This document shows positions 39,500 to 52,499 of a DNA stretch of 64,000 nucleotides, in pieces. Location: the NCBI GenBank assembly GCA_963070105.1, contig OY718808.1, positions 3,037,738-3,101,737 of the forward strand, given 5' to 3'. The notes below the pieces were generated by a model, which saw only the letters and a program-made list of their open reading frames with translations, had not been told where the DNA came from and did not search any database. Position 1 is the first letter of the stretch. Each line of letters begins with the position of its first letter. A program made the position numbers and the translations under genes. This DNA comes from Litomosoides sigmodontis (taxonomy: Eukaryota > Nematoda > Chromadorea > Rhabditida > Onchocercidae).

Positions 39500-41187
39500 A
39501 CGTGTAAAATAAATTAAAATCTGAAATTGATTTAATGCATGTTTGATATTCATTTATAAATTTATATTTATTTGTGATGAAAAATAAGGCAAATTTGCTG
39601 ACGAAATTTACGTAACACATAATTTCACCGTGTAATTTAACAGTGATGAATGCAGGAGGTGTGGTAGAGGAGAAACAATGATGATAATAATAAACGAGCT
39701 GAAAATGATTTTTCAAAAATGATTGCAAATAAATGATTTGAAATGATAATTTTAAATTGATTTCAAAAATCTTAAATTATGGTTTGAAATAACCATATTT
39801 TAAATTATCCGCCCCGTGCGAAGAAAACGCATACATACAAACAAGTGAGAATTATTACAGTATTTCAAAGAGCACCGCTCATCCATTTTACTTTTACAGT
39901 TCGTAATTTCAAATGTACGAGCTTCTTTTTATCTATTCCGTATTTAAATGAGGCTAATATTAGAAAGTGAAATGGAACATATTTGTAGAGAAAAATGTGA
40001 AAATTATACTTTTACAGGATGAAGAGCTTCTTATATCGCACGTCCATTTCATTTTTATTCAAAAGTATCGCGTGAAAGGCCGGAGCAAAATTTCAAAATT
40101 TATGAGTGTATTTGTAGATTCTTCAAATTTTTTAAACTTCAAATATTATATTACAAAAACATACAATAAGTTTGGGCTTTTTGTTTTAGGAAAAGAAGCA
40201 CATCAGGCTTTATTTATTACCATTTCTATCGAATTTTAACTTTCGCTTGTAATGTAAATTTTTCATACCTCTAATTTTTGTGTCCAATTCTAAAGTAATT
40301 TTTATTCAGCTTCTCACAATCTCTCCTATAGCAGCATTTGGTTCCAAAAAAAGTTTTTACGAAATCTACAAATATTTTCTTTGCGTATATTCCTTTTTTC
40401 CAAGGCAAATTTACTTGTTGCTAAATGAGTAGCAGAACTAGAGTACCACATAAGCTTAAGTGATTTGTGATAGTTTACTGCTAAATTATCGACGGAACAA
40501 TGAGTAAATTGCAAATAGTTAGTATTTTATAAAACAACACAAATTCATGCAGCAAGAATGCCTTATAACATGCACAAGAACCATGCGATAAATTGGTCAC
40601 GAACTCGTTCAACTCATACACGAGATAAAACCCTATTTTAAAATTAAAAAAAAACACTTGGCACAAATGCTTTCAGTTTTAAAAATAAAAACTCCATTGG
40701 AAATGCTTCTCGAGACAAGAAAAATGAATGATGTTTCAGATATTTTCTCTAGGACTTCTCAAATGATTAAGTTTCCAATAAATGCTTGGTAAGACAGCGC
40801 AAGAAAAATATTTCAACCGAGCTTCATTCTGGGATACCTTATAGACTTTTTTTTAAGATAAATCTAACAAGACTTCGCTGTATATGCTGAAATTATACCC
40901 GCAAAAATTATATTTTTTTGTCAAAGATTTACAGCTCATTGTTGACATTTGGCGATCATACAATGAAATGAAGGAAAATAATATCACAAGTACAATCAAT
41001 ACCTAACAATTTGAAAAACGGTTATCATTTCATTTTATATAAATTTACAAGACAAAGCAGCAAATGCTGAGAGTCTATCCTCTTGGCTAATAAATCATAA
41101 AAAGTTATTTGTTAAGATGCAAGCAGCAAAACAAGGTTTCACTTAAATTCAATAACGTTTCAGATAAAAGAAAGTTGAATAAACTAC
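39500..41187. other. Gap between metalloproteinase A and capping enzyme
   Basis: No gene that I can support. A plus-strand frame at 39967-40239 (90 codons) includes DEELLISHVHFIFIQKYRVKGRSK just after a TTTTACAG-like acceptor near 40017. It is the best candidate for an exon here but has no partner and no recognised family. Confidence 0.35.
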
Positions 41188-44100
41188 CTATTTCTTGGAA
41201 ATCTTCTGAACAACACTATTAGCTGATTGTGGAGCAGGTCTCCTCCTCGTCCTCTGTATACATATTTTATCAACGAATGCTATCAAAGAGTTCTTATCAA
41301 TTGGATGAATGATACTGTTATAAACGGCTTTTGCTGTTGCGCTTGAATTAGGCAAACATTTATCAGTACGCTCGCGCATAAACTCCCATTTGCCATCCTG
41401 CAAGCATGTAAGCAATTGCGATCGTCGATGAAAAAATCAACTCAAACTTAAAGAAACAAGGAAAAATTTTGTAGTACACGAGAGAAATTTAAGAATCTCA
41501 TTGGAAGACAGTAAACTTCGTTCGGTCCTGAAGTTTATGTCAAAATACTAAGCACATATCGTATTTCGTAGATGGTTGCAATTTCTGCCAAACTTACTAC
41601 TGCACTAAGTGGTTAAATTATGTAGGCATCTTAATCAGTATTAGCTTTCATTACTGATTAATCTCGATGAGATTTAAATAAATGTATTTCAGAAGCATGT
41701 GGAATTTATAAAACGAAATTTACTACTCTAAAATGCCATGAAGTTTTTCTGGCACTAGAAAAGATAAACACCTTAAAGGAATCAGTATTGGAAAAATAAA
41801 GCATTACTTTCATAATTTTCTAGTTTTTTAGGAAATATTTTCGAGAAATAAATTCGATTTGTGTAAGGCAATTAAGCATATCGTCTTCATCTGCCATAAA
41901 TATAAAATACGTCAATATCAAATGAAAGACTAACTTTAAAAGTACATTCAATGATTTTATTATCATATGGCAATAACTTCTTAGTTGCTTTCATTTTCGC
42001 CATTGGTTCTGACTGGTTCTGTACAAAAAGAAAGCCAATGTGCTCCGGCAATTCACCAGGTTTTGATACACGTCTTATTTTTAATTGAAAGTCAATTGAG
42101 TTATGAGATGGAGGTTTCCATTTCAACAACGTATCACATCGTCCACAATGATATGGCTAAAAAATAAGCAAAATATGTTGATTCGTACAGTAATAAACTA
42201 AAAGTTAAATTAAATAGTTATAAGCTAATATTCTGCATTTATAAAATTTGTATAAGCTGCTTCTCCACTTAATTAATTTAACCCAACACGCTCAGAAGCA
42301 ATATAAATTGGATTTCAACATGTGACGATGTGTCCCAGCAAATGGAAAGATCTCTTCCAACTACTGATGTTTTGTAATGCACAAAAATTATTGACAGGTG
42401 TGCTTTTGTTAAAGCACACTCGTTTAAATAAAACATGAATTTCATTCCGAAACTTACTTCATTTACCGGCTGAAAAATTAAGCCGTCAATTTCATGCCCA
42501 ACATTTTTTGTAAACTTTTCATCAAATAGCTTTCGAACCGCTTCCAATTCCCAAAAATCCTGCAAAAACAATCCCGAAATAAGTCGTTGAGAACCTGGAA
42601 AAACTTAATAAAAAAGAAGGAATAACTTCCTCACACCTTATTACGTATACTTATCGGTTCGTTCTCTCTTCTGATACGACCACTTCTCAGTGCATCACGA
42701 CGTGGCTGAATGAGATCTTCACGAATACACGATAAACGAGTAGTGAAATCACATTCGCCCACATTCTGCCCCTAAAACATAATAAGGCTTCACTACTAGT
42801 TTGTTTTTACGCTTGTATCAGGGAATTTTCTCCCATGTTTCAACAAAACAATACTATGACATGCCAACCTCGAATTTAATAATATCGTAGATAAGCAACC
42901 TTGGAACATCGGTTATGTCGCCAGATTCTCCCTTCACCTGTATAAATATGATATAACTTACAAATATATAAACTTTCATTTTGCAAGCAACTCCACTCAA
43001 GATAATTATAAACATTTAATTTGTGCTTCGACTTGATAATGCTTACCAGCTAACGCACCACTTGATATTTTAGTAAAATTATTATATGCATTTCGCATAT
43101 TGTCAATCTTTCTACAATATAATCCATTGCATGCAATGCTTTGTAAAAAGATAAAGTAAACTTTATACTGAACCTTTTCAATTATCATTTCACAATCTAG
43201 GAGAGTATTTCGAACATGACGAAACTCTTTTTTGTGAGGAAATGTTATGCAGGATATTTTGAACACATTATTGTTCCGATCAAATGCATATATTGAATCT
43301 TCATCGTCAATAAGGACCATATATCTAAATTATCCATATTTATTAGGAACACGAGTAGATACTAATGAAATTGCAATTCGACCATTTACTTCCCCAAACG
43401 ATAACCTCGAGCAGAACCGGGTAATGACTACTCTCACTATAATTTATATTTTGCATCCAGGCTTCACACACGCAACTGCCGTCTCATAATTATGAAAGAA
43501 ACTACCTTGAAGGACATTTACTCACCTGATTCCATCCGCTTTCCAGGATACCATATACTTCTTTTCAGCCAAAAAACGCAAATTATCTCTTTCCATTGAT
43601 ACTGGTTGACTTCCAGGAAAGCCATCTCTTTTATACCCACACATATCTCGGATCTACATATTCATAATGATAACAGATCGGTACAGGTCATTGCACTTAT
43701 GTCTAGTTGCAAATCACGGCACTTTATGCCTTTTTTTTAAAGCTCTAAATCAAAGTAATGATGTACATGAATAGTGAATTAATTACGGTTAATCATGAGA
43801 ACGATCAACAGGAAAGAATAGCTAACATAAAAAAAGATTTATAAAGACAGAAATAACCTTATTTTGTAAAATGGCCTTCGTAATGGGATCCGACACATAT
43901 GTAACACTGGGTACTGCTCCATCCATAAATTTAGGCTCGTCTAAAAATAAGTTTACAACATCGGAAATTTCAAAACAAAAGAACTCCAAGCCAAATAATA
44001 TCAGAATTTTTGTACGGTTTTAAAGTAAGTCACGGAATCTTGATACGACTGATACTAATTAAACCAAACACAAAGAATAAACGAAAAACACACCAATATG

Positions 44101-45664
44101 TGCATCAGCATTACCCGAGATAACTTGATCAGCACTGACATCGTCAAGTGAAATTCCACTACTAGGAACTGGACCATTCTCCCACGCAGGACGCGGCGGT
44201 GCCTGCAATTCATTTCACTTTTTTATTCCATAATATGTTTAATCACTGGGCACTGTCGTCGAATGCAACGATCTCGAAAAACATGTTATACTCGAATCAA
44301 TGGGAAATGAATTTTCCATTTACTTCATGAAAACAAATAAGTCATGATCGAGACAAAACACACTATGATCAGAAAGATATGCAAAAATTAACTTAAAAGA
44401 GAAAAAACCTCAATTCTATCATCTTCATCGCCATATCTTTGCATAAGTTCATCCAAATATAGCTGCTTATAGATGCCATTTGGCCTCATTTGTGCAAATG
44501 AATAAATGGCAGCATCAATTGCCCAATCCATAGCACTAGCAAGATATGCTGCTATCAGGAAGCCTGTTCTGTTATATCCATGAGTGCAGTGCACGGCTAC
44601 TACATCTTTAGGATTTGCCTAAGAGCATGCACAATGAATATTTGAATTATCCTAACATTTCAGCTTCTAAAACGCCTGGAAGAAAAGTTTCTTTTCTCCT
44701 TCGATATCTAAAACATTGAGTTAAAACACATGCTTTATTGCTTTATCACGGATGTGCGCAGGCAAGTTGAAAATTTGTTCGGGGTTGAAAAAAATGCAAA
44801 ATGCAGAGATTAACCTGAAGAAATCCACGTACTATCCGACAAAACTGCTCCGTTTCAGCAACAGACGGTGCTTCGCCATGACCTTTCATTGGAATCTTTT
44901 TGTAAATACAGTTTCGTTTCTCAACCTAAACAAGCAGTAATAAAAGACCAAGTGTTACAATAAATAAAGGCTCAATACTTTTGTAAAATATTTTGAATGT
45001 TAAAACTGCGATCAAACTATAAATTAAATCAAGAAAAATAGGTTATACCATGAAAAGCTCAGTAGCAAAACTATGATAATTACATAAAGAATTATAATAC
45101 CTCCTTTTTATTGTAATAACGACTGGTTTTTGTGAGATCGATCCACAACCCAATTCTTGCGCCTGGCTCGGCACCACGAAATTTGTATGAAAAGACATCT
45201 CGCGGATGAAACTGCCATTTTTTCTCAATTTGATCATCATATAGCTTACAAAGAGGGGTTTTGAAGGGTAAGAAATGCTTTGCAACAACCTGAAATCCTC
45301 ACAAAATTTACTTGTTTACATATTCTCCTCTAACCTCAATATCCAGAAGGTTTGAATTGCAAGAAAGATTCTGAGGCATCCCTTCACAAAACAGTATGAA
45401 TTAGCCATTAAAAGCATATGATTCCAGTACATAAATTAAACTAATCATTTCATTATTTCGAAAATGAAATTCTGGACAGCTGCGCAACTACAGATAACAT
45501 AAAACCTGAGAAGCAACTTGGAATGAAGTGCTACAACAAAACAATTTGCAAGAGCATACCAAGCCTAGCGGTGGACAATAAAGCCAACGATCTGGAGGCC
45601 CAAGGCGAGCCTCTTCAATGCTAGGCTTTGCCGAATCTGCGCCACTCTCTTCGTCACTTGCCAT
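41188..45664 (-). CDS. cel-1: mRNA capping enzyme (triphosphatase plus guanylyltransferase)
   Basis: A bifunctional nuclear enzyme. It removes the 5' gamma-phosphate of nascent pre-mRNA and transfers GMP to make the cap. Thirteen exons on the minus strand: 45560-45664, 45101-45289, 44815-44925, 44409-44618, 44094-44202, 43858-43940, 43526-43653, 43174-43324, 42869-42937, 42637-42771, 42458-42559, 41935-42156, 41188-41397 (1824 nt, 607 residues, every phase consistent). The N-terminal cysteine-phosphatase domain carries HCTHGYNR with Cys146 and Arg152. The guanylyltransferase domain has the nucleotidyl-lysine motif SWKADGIR (Lys307), then [30 protein letters not shown] and the OB-fold end [13 protein letters not shown]. 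The length and order match metazoan capping enzymes and the C. elegans gene cel-1. Introns are mostly short (56-358 bases). This is the most securely annotated gene in the window. Confidence 0.97.
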
Positions 45665-48600
45665 TCATGACAGATAGAAACCTACTAACTATAATTTACA
45701 GGACAATGCCAAACCATAGGTGTACCCGAAATCTGTAAAACTATTCCTTGAATGTTGCATGTATTTTATATGTTATAAAAATGCACGTTAGCTCATGTTA
45801 AGAAATCTAAAATGCAATAATGACAATTAATCACCATTTTCGCAAAAAACACTTATCCTATTGAAATGTATGCTTAATATAGAAGCGTATTATTTTTAAA
45901 AATTTAAATCCTTGAATCGGTGTTTCACTGAAAGACTGGAAGATTAGCTAAAAAAGTACGCTACGAGCGTAATAAATTCTACGGCTTCCGTCTACTAATA
46001 CTCCGGACCACATAGATGTCCATTCTCAGCCCTCTCTCTTCCCTCCCTATCCCTTCTACACTTCCTCACGTGATGTTACCGTCCCAATGACTGAATGCAT
46101 TGCGACTTCGCCCCTCTCGTATGCAACGAAATCATGAAACGGAACGTCGCAACGTATATGCAGTTGATTGATGAAACTGCAAGTGCTAGTGTCACGTAAT
46201 TGCAGTGACAAATAGACGTAATGCACTTAAGCTTACAAGCTAATGATAAATATTTAAAACATTTTATGCTTTTTATTCGAAATGTTCCTTTTTAATTAGT
46301 TTAGCTTAGCTTAGCTTAGAAACATCGAAACATTGAGTTTTAAATCATATAAAAAAGCAAGAGAGATCACACAAATAATTGAAAATTATTTCTTCGAAGA
46401 GTTTCAATGTCTCCTACGAGAGAAATAGTCATAAATGTACCGCATTTGAGTGGTTTATACTCTTTCATTACCTTATTCAAAATTCAATCTTTAGGAATAA
46501 CTTTATTTGTTAATATTTAAAGTGATAGATTCTATTAATTTGATGTATTAATTGAAGTACTAAATCAAATTTGCTAAAGCTAAAATGACCGAACCTGTTG
46601 ATTCAAGATAACAAAAATGGAGAAAAATCATAAATACCAAGAATAACGAGGAAATATATTGCGCAGTGTAAGATAAACAAATAATATTAACTAAATTACA
46701 CTGCGTAATTTAAAAAGATGCATTAATAAAAAAAATTTAAAAATTTCAAAAAGAAAAAGTCTATAATTTGAATTCATCGATTTGAAATATTTTTTTTAAT
46801 TACTATTAATCTATTACAAGCACTAAATTTGCAACAAAAATTGCTGCAAATTCAGCATTTTTAATAAGTTCAAGTTCAGCGTTTGCAACACTTTCAGAAA
46901 TCTGATTGCTTGCTGAAAGTTTGGCGAACCTTACGTGCACAAAATTTGTAAGCGTAAAGTTTTCCTGCGTCAATCTCATCATTGCGTCATTTGCGTAAAA
47001 TTAAACGCATATAGTGGCTTCGTCTATTAATTACTTCTTTACACATAACTCTGTTATGTCCTTTAATATGAAACAAATTTTATCATGCAAAAATTCGTGC
47101 TTTTAATCAATTTAAGTTCAGCATTTGCAACAATTTCAGAAATTTGATTGCTTTGTTCAAAGTTTAAAGCAAAGCAAATGTTCGCTTAAATTTCAGCTTT
47201 TCGGTTAATTTCCGCTAACCACATATAAAAAGTTAGCTGCAATTGAAATCTTTAAAACAACTCTAATCTTTCCTCTCTTTTCAACAAAATTTAAATTTAT
47301 ACAAAGTACATTAATTTATTAACCATTTCAAGAACTGAAATGCACGTTATTCAAATTTGTAGCAAGCAGAACACAAATTTTTTTAAGTAAGAAAAAGTTA
47401 AGCAAACGTAATTCAAAATATGATAGAAAAAAGTTAAAAGTGAATATATACGAAAACAGAAGAGAAGCAGAAAGTGTTAATTATAAATCGGACGTGCATA
47501 AATCAAGTCAATTAATGTATGCAACAAGAAAATGGGAAAAAATTCAAAAATGTAGAGAGTAGGATAGAGATAAGTAATTCGTCCTTTTTTTTTCATATAT
47601 TAAAGTGAAAATTACTTATCCTGCAAAAAAAAATTATCAATACAATAGCAGTGAGATTACACGCATAAAAGAGTAATGCAATCTTTGGTACAATCGAATG
47701 TTTACGTACGTAGAATTTTACTAAAATATCAAATGAGAAGAGACTGTCACGTATTCTTCACGTCTCACTTCTTAAGTGTCAATACTGTTAATTATTGCAT
47801 ATTTTTAACTATCTTCCTTGAGTTTTTCTTTTTTTTTTTTCGTGCGTGAAGAAATATTTGCTACGAAATACTTCGTCATTTCTTGCGCTCGCATACGTGG
47901 GATAGATGCTATTACAGGCTTTTTTTTTAGGTGAATTAGAATGAATTGATAAGAATACTTCGTCAATTTTAATTGTTTCGTATCTTGCTTTTTTTCTCTA
48001 TTTTAGAAATATTTTGTTAAATTCATTGAATTTGCAAAATTATTTGGAACTTGCTGAGGAAAGTTTAAAACTTCCGGGCAAATGCTACATTTTTCGATAT
48101 TTGTAGAACAAACCTGTAATGCTTTATTATGCTTTATAGCAATTTCACAGAAGAAATTGAAAATTACAATTATCCAGCTATTTTAAACTTTTCACATCTC
48201 AAAGATGTAAAAATAAGATAAGTGAGTGCTGAGCACTCAATTTCCATTTTCCGTTATTTTTAAAATGTTATTCGAGAAAAAAAAAACTGAATTCCCACTT
48301 TTTAGAAATGTCAGTATTGTCGAATTTAAGAAGTTCTACACAGATTGTAGCTATTCATGTATTATCTGACACTTAAAAGCACCAGTTGCAAGTGTAGAAA
48401 AATTTTTTATTACCGTGCACTGCACTGTTGCCGTACATTAGCGAACAAATTTTAATTCTAAAAGTTTAATCGGAATTTAAAGCAATTCCCAAAGCAATAG
48501 CAGATGGATGAGTAAGCAAAGGAGTAGTAAACGGGACAATCGATGTTTCAACTACCTCTACCGTTGACTGCACAAAAGTGGTACAGACCGATTGATTAAG

Positions 48601-48737
48601 CCACATTGAGCAGCACAACAGGAAAAAGTGTCCAATCAACGTGTCAACCGTTGTATCCACGAATCAATAAATGAATGACCAGCGTTTATGAATGACCAGC
48701 AACGTCAACCGTTGCATCATAAATGAATAAAGTACAG
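45665..48737. other. Intergenic, no gene recognised
   Basis: This holds the promoter side of the capping enzyme. Positions about 46000-46150 are CT-rich and higher in GC. TTAGC is repeated four times at 46300-46318. A minus-strand frame at 48466-48660 (64 codons, signal-peptide-like start then a Val/Thr-rich end) is the only open frame with normal-looking codons. It has no supporting splice sites or recognised family. Confidence 0.45.
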
Positions 48738-49330
48738 TCCATAGATGTCTAGCTATTAGTGGGAGTGGCTTGATGAACCGTATAGACAGATTGCGTGTTA
48801 GGATATGAGAGAATTAGCTGTTTGACTGTTGAATGAGCAGAGGAAACAGAGACAAGGAAATAAAGGAAGCATTGAAGCGGAGGACGAATAGATGAAAAGT
48901 TATGTGCTATAGAGTGTGCACACAAGTGGCAGCAGTGACGAAAAATATGGAGAAGGATTATCCTGTACAGTGTCTGAGATTAGCAAAAGCATGCGGGAGA
49001 GAGATAGGTAAGAGATCATAGACATCTAGCACTCCACCGAGAAGGGAGGGAATTGTTGGTGGGTGCTACCACTAACTGTACAGGCGTCTATGGAACTATG
49101 GAACGACAATCTCTCCGTATGCTTCTTCCTCACCCCTAACTTTCCCACGCCGCACGCACACTACGTAACCTTTCATTTGTCCACTCTCCGTTCCATGCCT
49201 CCTTTGTTTGGCATTATCTCTAGCATCTCTCCTCCGCTCATGTAACAGTCTTACAGTCCATTCTCTCACATTCTAACACTGCGAAGCCACTCCCACTGAC
49301 ACCTACCTATACTTGCCTATGAACTACACA
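48738..49330. mobile_element. Foldback (long inverted repeat) element
   Basis: Two diverged arms of roughly 270 bases face each other. The left arm is about 48738-49030; the right arm, about 49050-49330, is its reverse complement at perhaps 65-75 percent identity by eye. Matching landmarks are TTAGTGGGAGTGGCTT on the left against the complement of AAGCCACTCCCACTGA on the right, then GTGTTAG, TGAGAGAAT, GACTGTT and ATGAGCGGAGGA-like words in the same order. No transposase frame lies between the arms. This fits a non-autonomous foldback or MITE-like element. No target-site duplication was resolved. Confidence 0.65.
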
Positions 49331-49547
49331 TAATTGGTGGTCATTCGTTCACTCATCCATTCATGCGTCAACACACTGTGGTCGATCATGCACGGTCATG
49401 CACGCTTTCCCTCTTCCGATGAATTTTTTGTTTGATCAGTTGCTTGCCCTACCAGCGACCTCAGCAACCTCCTCAATCCTCGATCAGTTGCCCTATCCTC
49501 GACCTCATCCCTACCTCATTGTCTATCCCATCTAGCTCATTTGCATT

Positions 49548-49760
49548 CCCCTCAATTCCCCAATCACTTATCCTGTCCTCTACCTTTCTTCGTTTGAAAT
49601 TTCCAGTCAATTATCCCATCCATCACAGTTTCATTCCCGTCAAATTCCCAATCAGTTATCCTACCCTCTACCCCTCTTCGTTTGAAATTTCCAATCAATT
49701 ATCCTATCCACCACATTCTCATCCTTGTCAATCTCCTGATCACCTCTTTATCCTCCTCAA
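49548..49760. repeat. CT-rich tandem repeat, period 88
   Basis: Two to three degenerate units share CGTTTGAAATTTCCA followed by (G/A)TCAATTATCC; the two clear copies start at 49591 and 49679. The surrounding 49430-49800 is strongly pyrimidine-rich on this strand and produces a spurious Pro/Ser-rich frame of 125 codons. Confidence 0.8.
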
Positions 49761-49809
49761 TAGCCTAGTCTCTTTGACCTCTTCCGCTTCAGCCTTGTCA
49801 ATGTGTTAA

Positions 49810-50442
49810 TTGTTTATCTTGTTGTTGTTGCCTTTCCGGCTGATTAATTTTTTACTCAGCTGCTCCACTTGCCGATGCTGTCTTCAACTTCATCCTTAAT
49901 TACTAGTTGTCCATATTCATCGTGATGATGATGTGCTGCTTTTGCAACTGACCACAAAGGTATTTGAACTTTTATTTGCTATCTACTAATCATTCACCTG
50001 TTCTCCTGTTGAAATTGGAATTAATTCAAATTCTCAATAAACTTTCAAAAATAAAATTTGTTTTGAATTTGTCAGGGAGTGTAGTGGACTTTTTTTTTCT
50101 TTCTACAATACAATAAATGTATTCGTTCTACTTAAACACTAGCACATTCCTTAATTATGCATATTTCAGCTTCTCGCACTTGCAATACGATTAGCTACTG
50201 GTGTGATTCAGATTTATGGTTACAAAGGAAAAGCAGTAGCAGAGATGGAGTAGGTAGTATGTTTGGAGAGCAACGTGTGGGACAATGTCGCTCATGTCAT
50301 TTCGTTCTACGCAAGGAATTTTGTAAGTAAAGAGCATGAAATTTCAATATAAAAAAATTGGATTGGTATTTGTAAACAGAGTTGTTGCATCCTCTCCAAT
50401 TTATAAATTTTTTTTTCAGTGCAATGGTACACGTTTGATGGG
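49810..50442 (+). other. Possible exon amid non-coding DNA
   Basis: After a TTTCAG at about 50166-50168, one plus-strand frame stays open for 50 codons to a GT donor (GTAAGT at 50322). It reads as a Cys-containing sequence (SYWCDSDLWLQRKSSSRDGV, then GQCRSCHFVLRKEF). Two other frames, one on the minus strand, are also open here, so the coding call is weak. No partner exon was identified. Confidence 0.25.
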
Positions 50443-50993
50443 AAAAAAGGGAAAAGGAAAAAAAATAAACAAAATGAAAAAATGGAAAAAAAAACAAAAA
50501 AAACAATAAAATCAAAAAAAAACGAAAAGGGATGATGGGAAAGCCAAAAAAATTTTTAGGAAACCAAAAAACAAAAAATATATTAAAAAATAAAAAAAAT
50601 AAGAAGAAGAAGAGAGGTAATATTCAAAAAGTATGAAATAAATAAAATAAAAAATAAAACAAAAAAAATAAAGAAAAATGATGAAAAATAAAAAATAAAG
50701 GAGCAAAGAAAAAAATAGAAATACTAAAAAAGGAAAAAGAGCAGAACAAAGAAAAAAATGAAAAAAAAACCCAAAAAAGAGGAAAAAAATAAAAAAAATG
50801 AAAAAAAAACAAAAAAGATTAGAAAAATTAGAAAACTCAAAAAAGAGGGAAAAAATAAAAAAAATGAAAAAAAAAGATTAGAAAAATAAACAAAAAATTC
50901 AAAAAAGGGAAAAAATTTAAAAAATTAAAAAAAAAAGATTAAAAAATGAAAATGAAAAAAAAAACCCAAAAGAAAGGAAATCAAAAACCGAAA
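50443..50993. repeat. Purine-rich, A-dominated low-complexity tract
   Basis: About 550 bases consist almost entirely of A with some G and few T or C, in variants of GAAAAAA and AATAAAAA. It is a degenerate homopurine tract rather than a regular microsatellite, and makes spurious Phe-rich frames on the minus strand. Confidence 0.9.
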
Positions 50994-52415
50994 GAGAGTC
51001 CCATGAAGGCTTACGTGATTACGTGTGTCACATGGTGGTATTTAATTCCATAGAATTTTCTGAAAATTCTCACTGCAATATTTGTTTTAGTGGATTTTCA
51101 TTGGTATTTTCATTTCTTCACTTCAGTAAACATTGATTTCTTTAAGCTTCTTTATTATTGTAAGCTTAGAGATTCTGACCATTTCACAGCTTAGAAGTTG
51201 CATGCAGTAGGGAAGTTATGGGAATGCAGAATTTCTGAGTTGCATGGTTTGGTCTTCAGTGCTCCTAAAATTCGTCGATCGCTTCTTAAGCGTTTTGAAA
51301 ATTCTCTAGGAATGTTGCATCAGGGAACCAATTCATATTTTCCCTTTTGTAGATCATATTGTAGTTTGGAAATTTTTGGATCACTTATAATGTGTGTGAG
51401 TTTAAATTTTTTTTGCTTTTTTTTTCGAACATTTTTTTTTTGAAAGTTTTCATTTTTGAATGTTCGTTAATCTAAAATTGTTTTCCGCCTTTTGTACAAA
51501 TTTCTGTTCTTTGCATTCATTTTCAATCTTTTTTTAGTGATTCAATTTTTTTTTGTTTCTTTTTTTTGATTTCCAAAATTCTTTACTTTGTAATTGTGGA
51601 ACTTTTCCTGTGAATTTTTGAAATTATGTTTTTGAAGGTTTTTTTTATAGTCACTGTTTTTAACTTTTATTTGAATGTTATAAGTTTCGAATTTTTTTTG
51701 TATCATCGCTGATCGAAACGCGCATTGCGTTTCGTAATTTCTAAACCTAAACCTCATGGAATAGTTAGTTTCTTTTGCTTCATCCATTTTATTTTACCAT
51801 GTACATGCATTTTGAATGCTTCAACTAGCTGGATGCCTTTTTTGTTTTTAGCTAAAAATGCATGCAAGAGTTTTAGTACGTTTCAGTAGTAGTAGTAGTA
51901 GTAGTAGTAGTAATAAGTGCTGGAAGACAATGAGTACAGAAATAGCTCATGCAAGAAATTGATATATACATTTCCAATATTGTAAGTTTACCATGAATTT
52001 TTCCATAACCTCATCTTGAAATTTTCGCATTTTAAGATCAATTTTGGAACTTCTATTTTTGAAAAAAAAAAACGATTTTTTGTTGCTTGAAATTATGGAA
52101 TAGTTTGAGTTCTGTTAATTGCCCATTTTTCCCACAATTTTTAAAGCTCTTCATGCAATCATAGGAATTTATAGTTTTGAATTTCTAAAAAATGCAATTT
52201 TCAAAATGAAATGCCACACTTCTTGATGGATAATGAGAGATAGAGGAGAGAGAGAGAGAGAGGGGAAGACGAGAGTAACTTCCCAGGTGTATTATTCGTT
52301 CAAAAATGACTTAATCTTCGCTAAACAGAGAGAGAGAGAGAGACCATCAAGTAAGGATGTTAACGTGCTATTCAATTCTAAAACTAAGGATGTTGAAAAG
52401 CCGAGGTGTATTGGC
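50994..52415. other. Non-coding stretch before the tRNA
   Basis: No gene recognised. It holds a (GTA)n tract at about 51885-51911 and two GA tracts at 52243-52262 and 52327-52343 within 170 bases of the tRNA gene. Confidence 0.5.
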
Positions 52416-52499
52416 GTCCGTCTGGCCGAGTGGTCTAAGGCGTTGCGTTCAGGTCGCAATCTACTTCGGTAGGCGCAGGTTCGAATCCTGCGGCGGACA
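52416..52499 (+). tRNA. tRNA-Leu (anticodon CAG)
   Basis: A complete class II tRNA cloverleaf. The acceptor stem GTCCGTC pairs with GGCGGAC. The D-arm is TGGCCGAGTGGTCTAAGGC. The anticodon stem TTGCG/CGCAA encloses the loop TTCAGGT with CAG at 52450-52452. The long variable arm is CTACTTCGGTAG, and the T-arm contains GGTTCGAATCC. The discriminator base is A at 52499, and CCA is not encoded. There is no intron. It decodes CUG leucine codons. Confidence 0.97.

Noticed and set aside
43247..43489. Plus-strand frame inside the capping-enzyme gene
   Set aside because: It is antisense to conserved guanylyltransferase exons and has no support of its own.
46300..46318. TTAGC repeats resembling nematode telomere sequence
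   Set aside because: The nematode telomere unit is TTAGGC. Four TTAGC units lacking the second G are just a short microsatellite.
49432..49809. 125-codon Pro/Ser-rich plus-strand frame
   Set aside because: It follows CT-rich tandem repeats of period 88, which is not a multiple of three, so the repeat copies change frame. There is no signal of conserved protein.
50297..50812. Phe-rich minus-strand frames
   Set aside because: They translate the A-rich purine tract.
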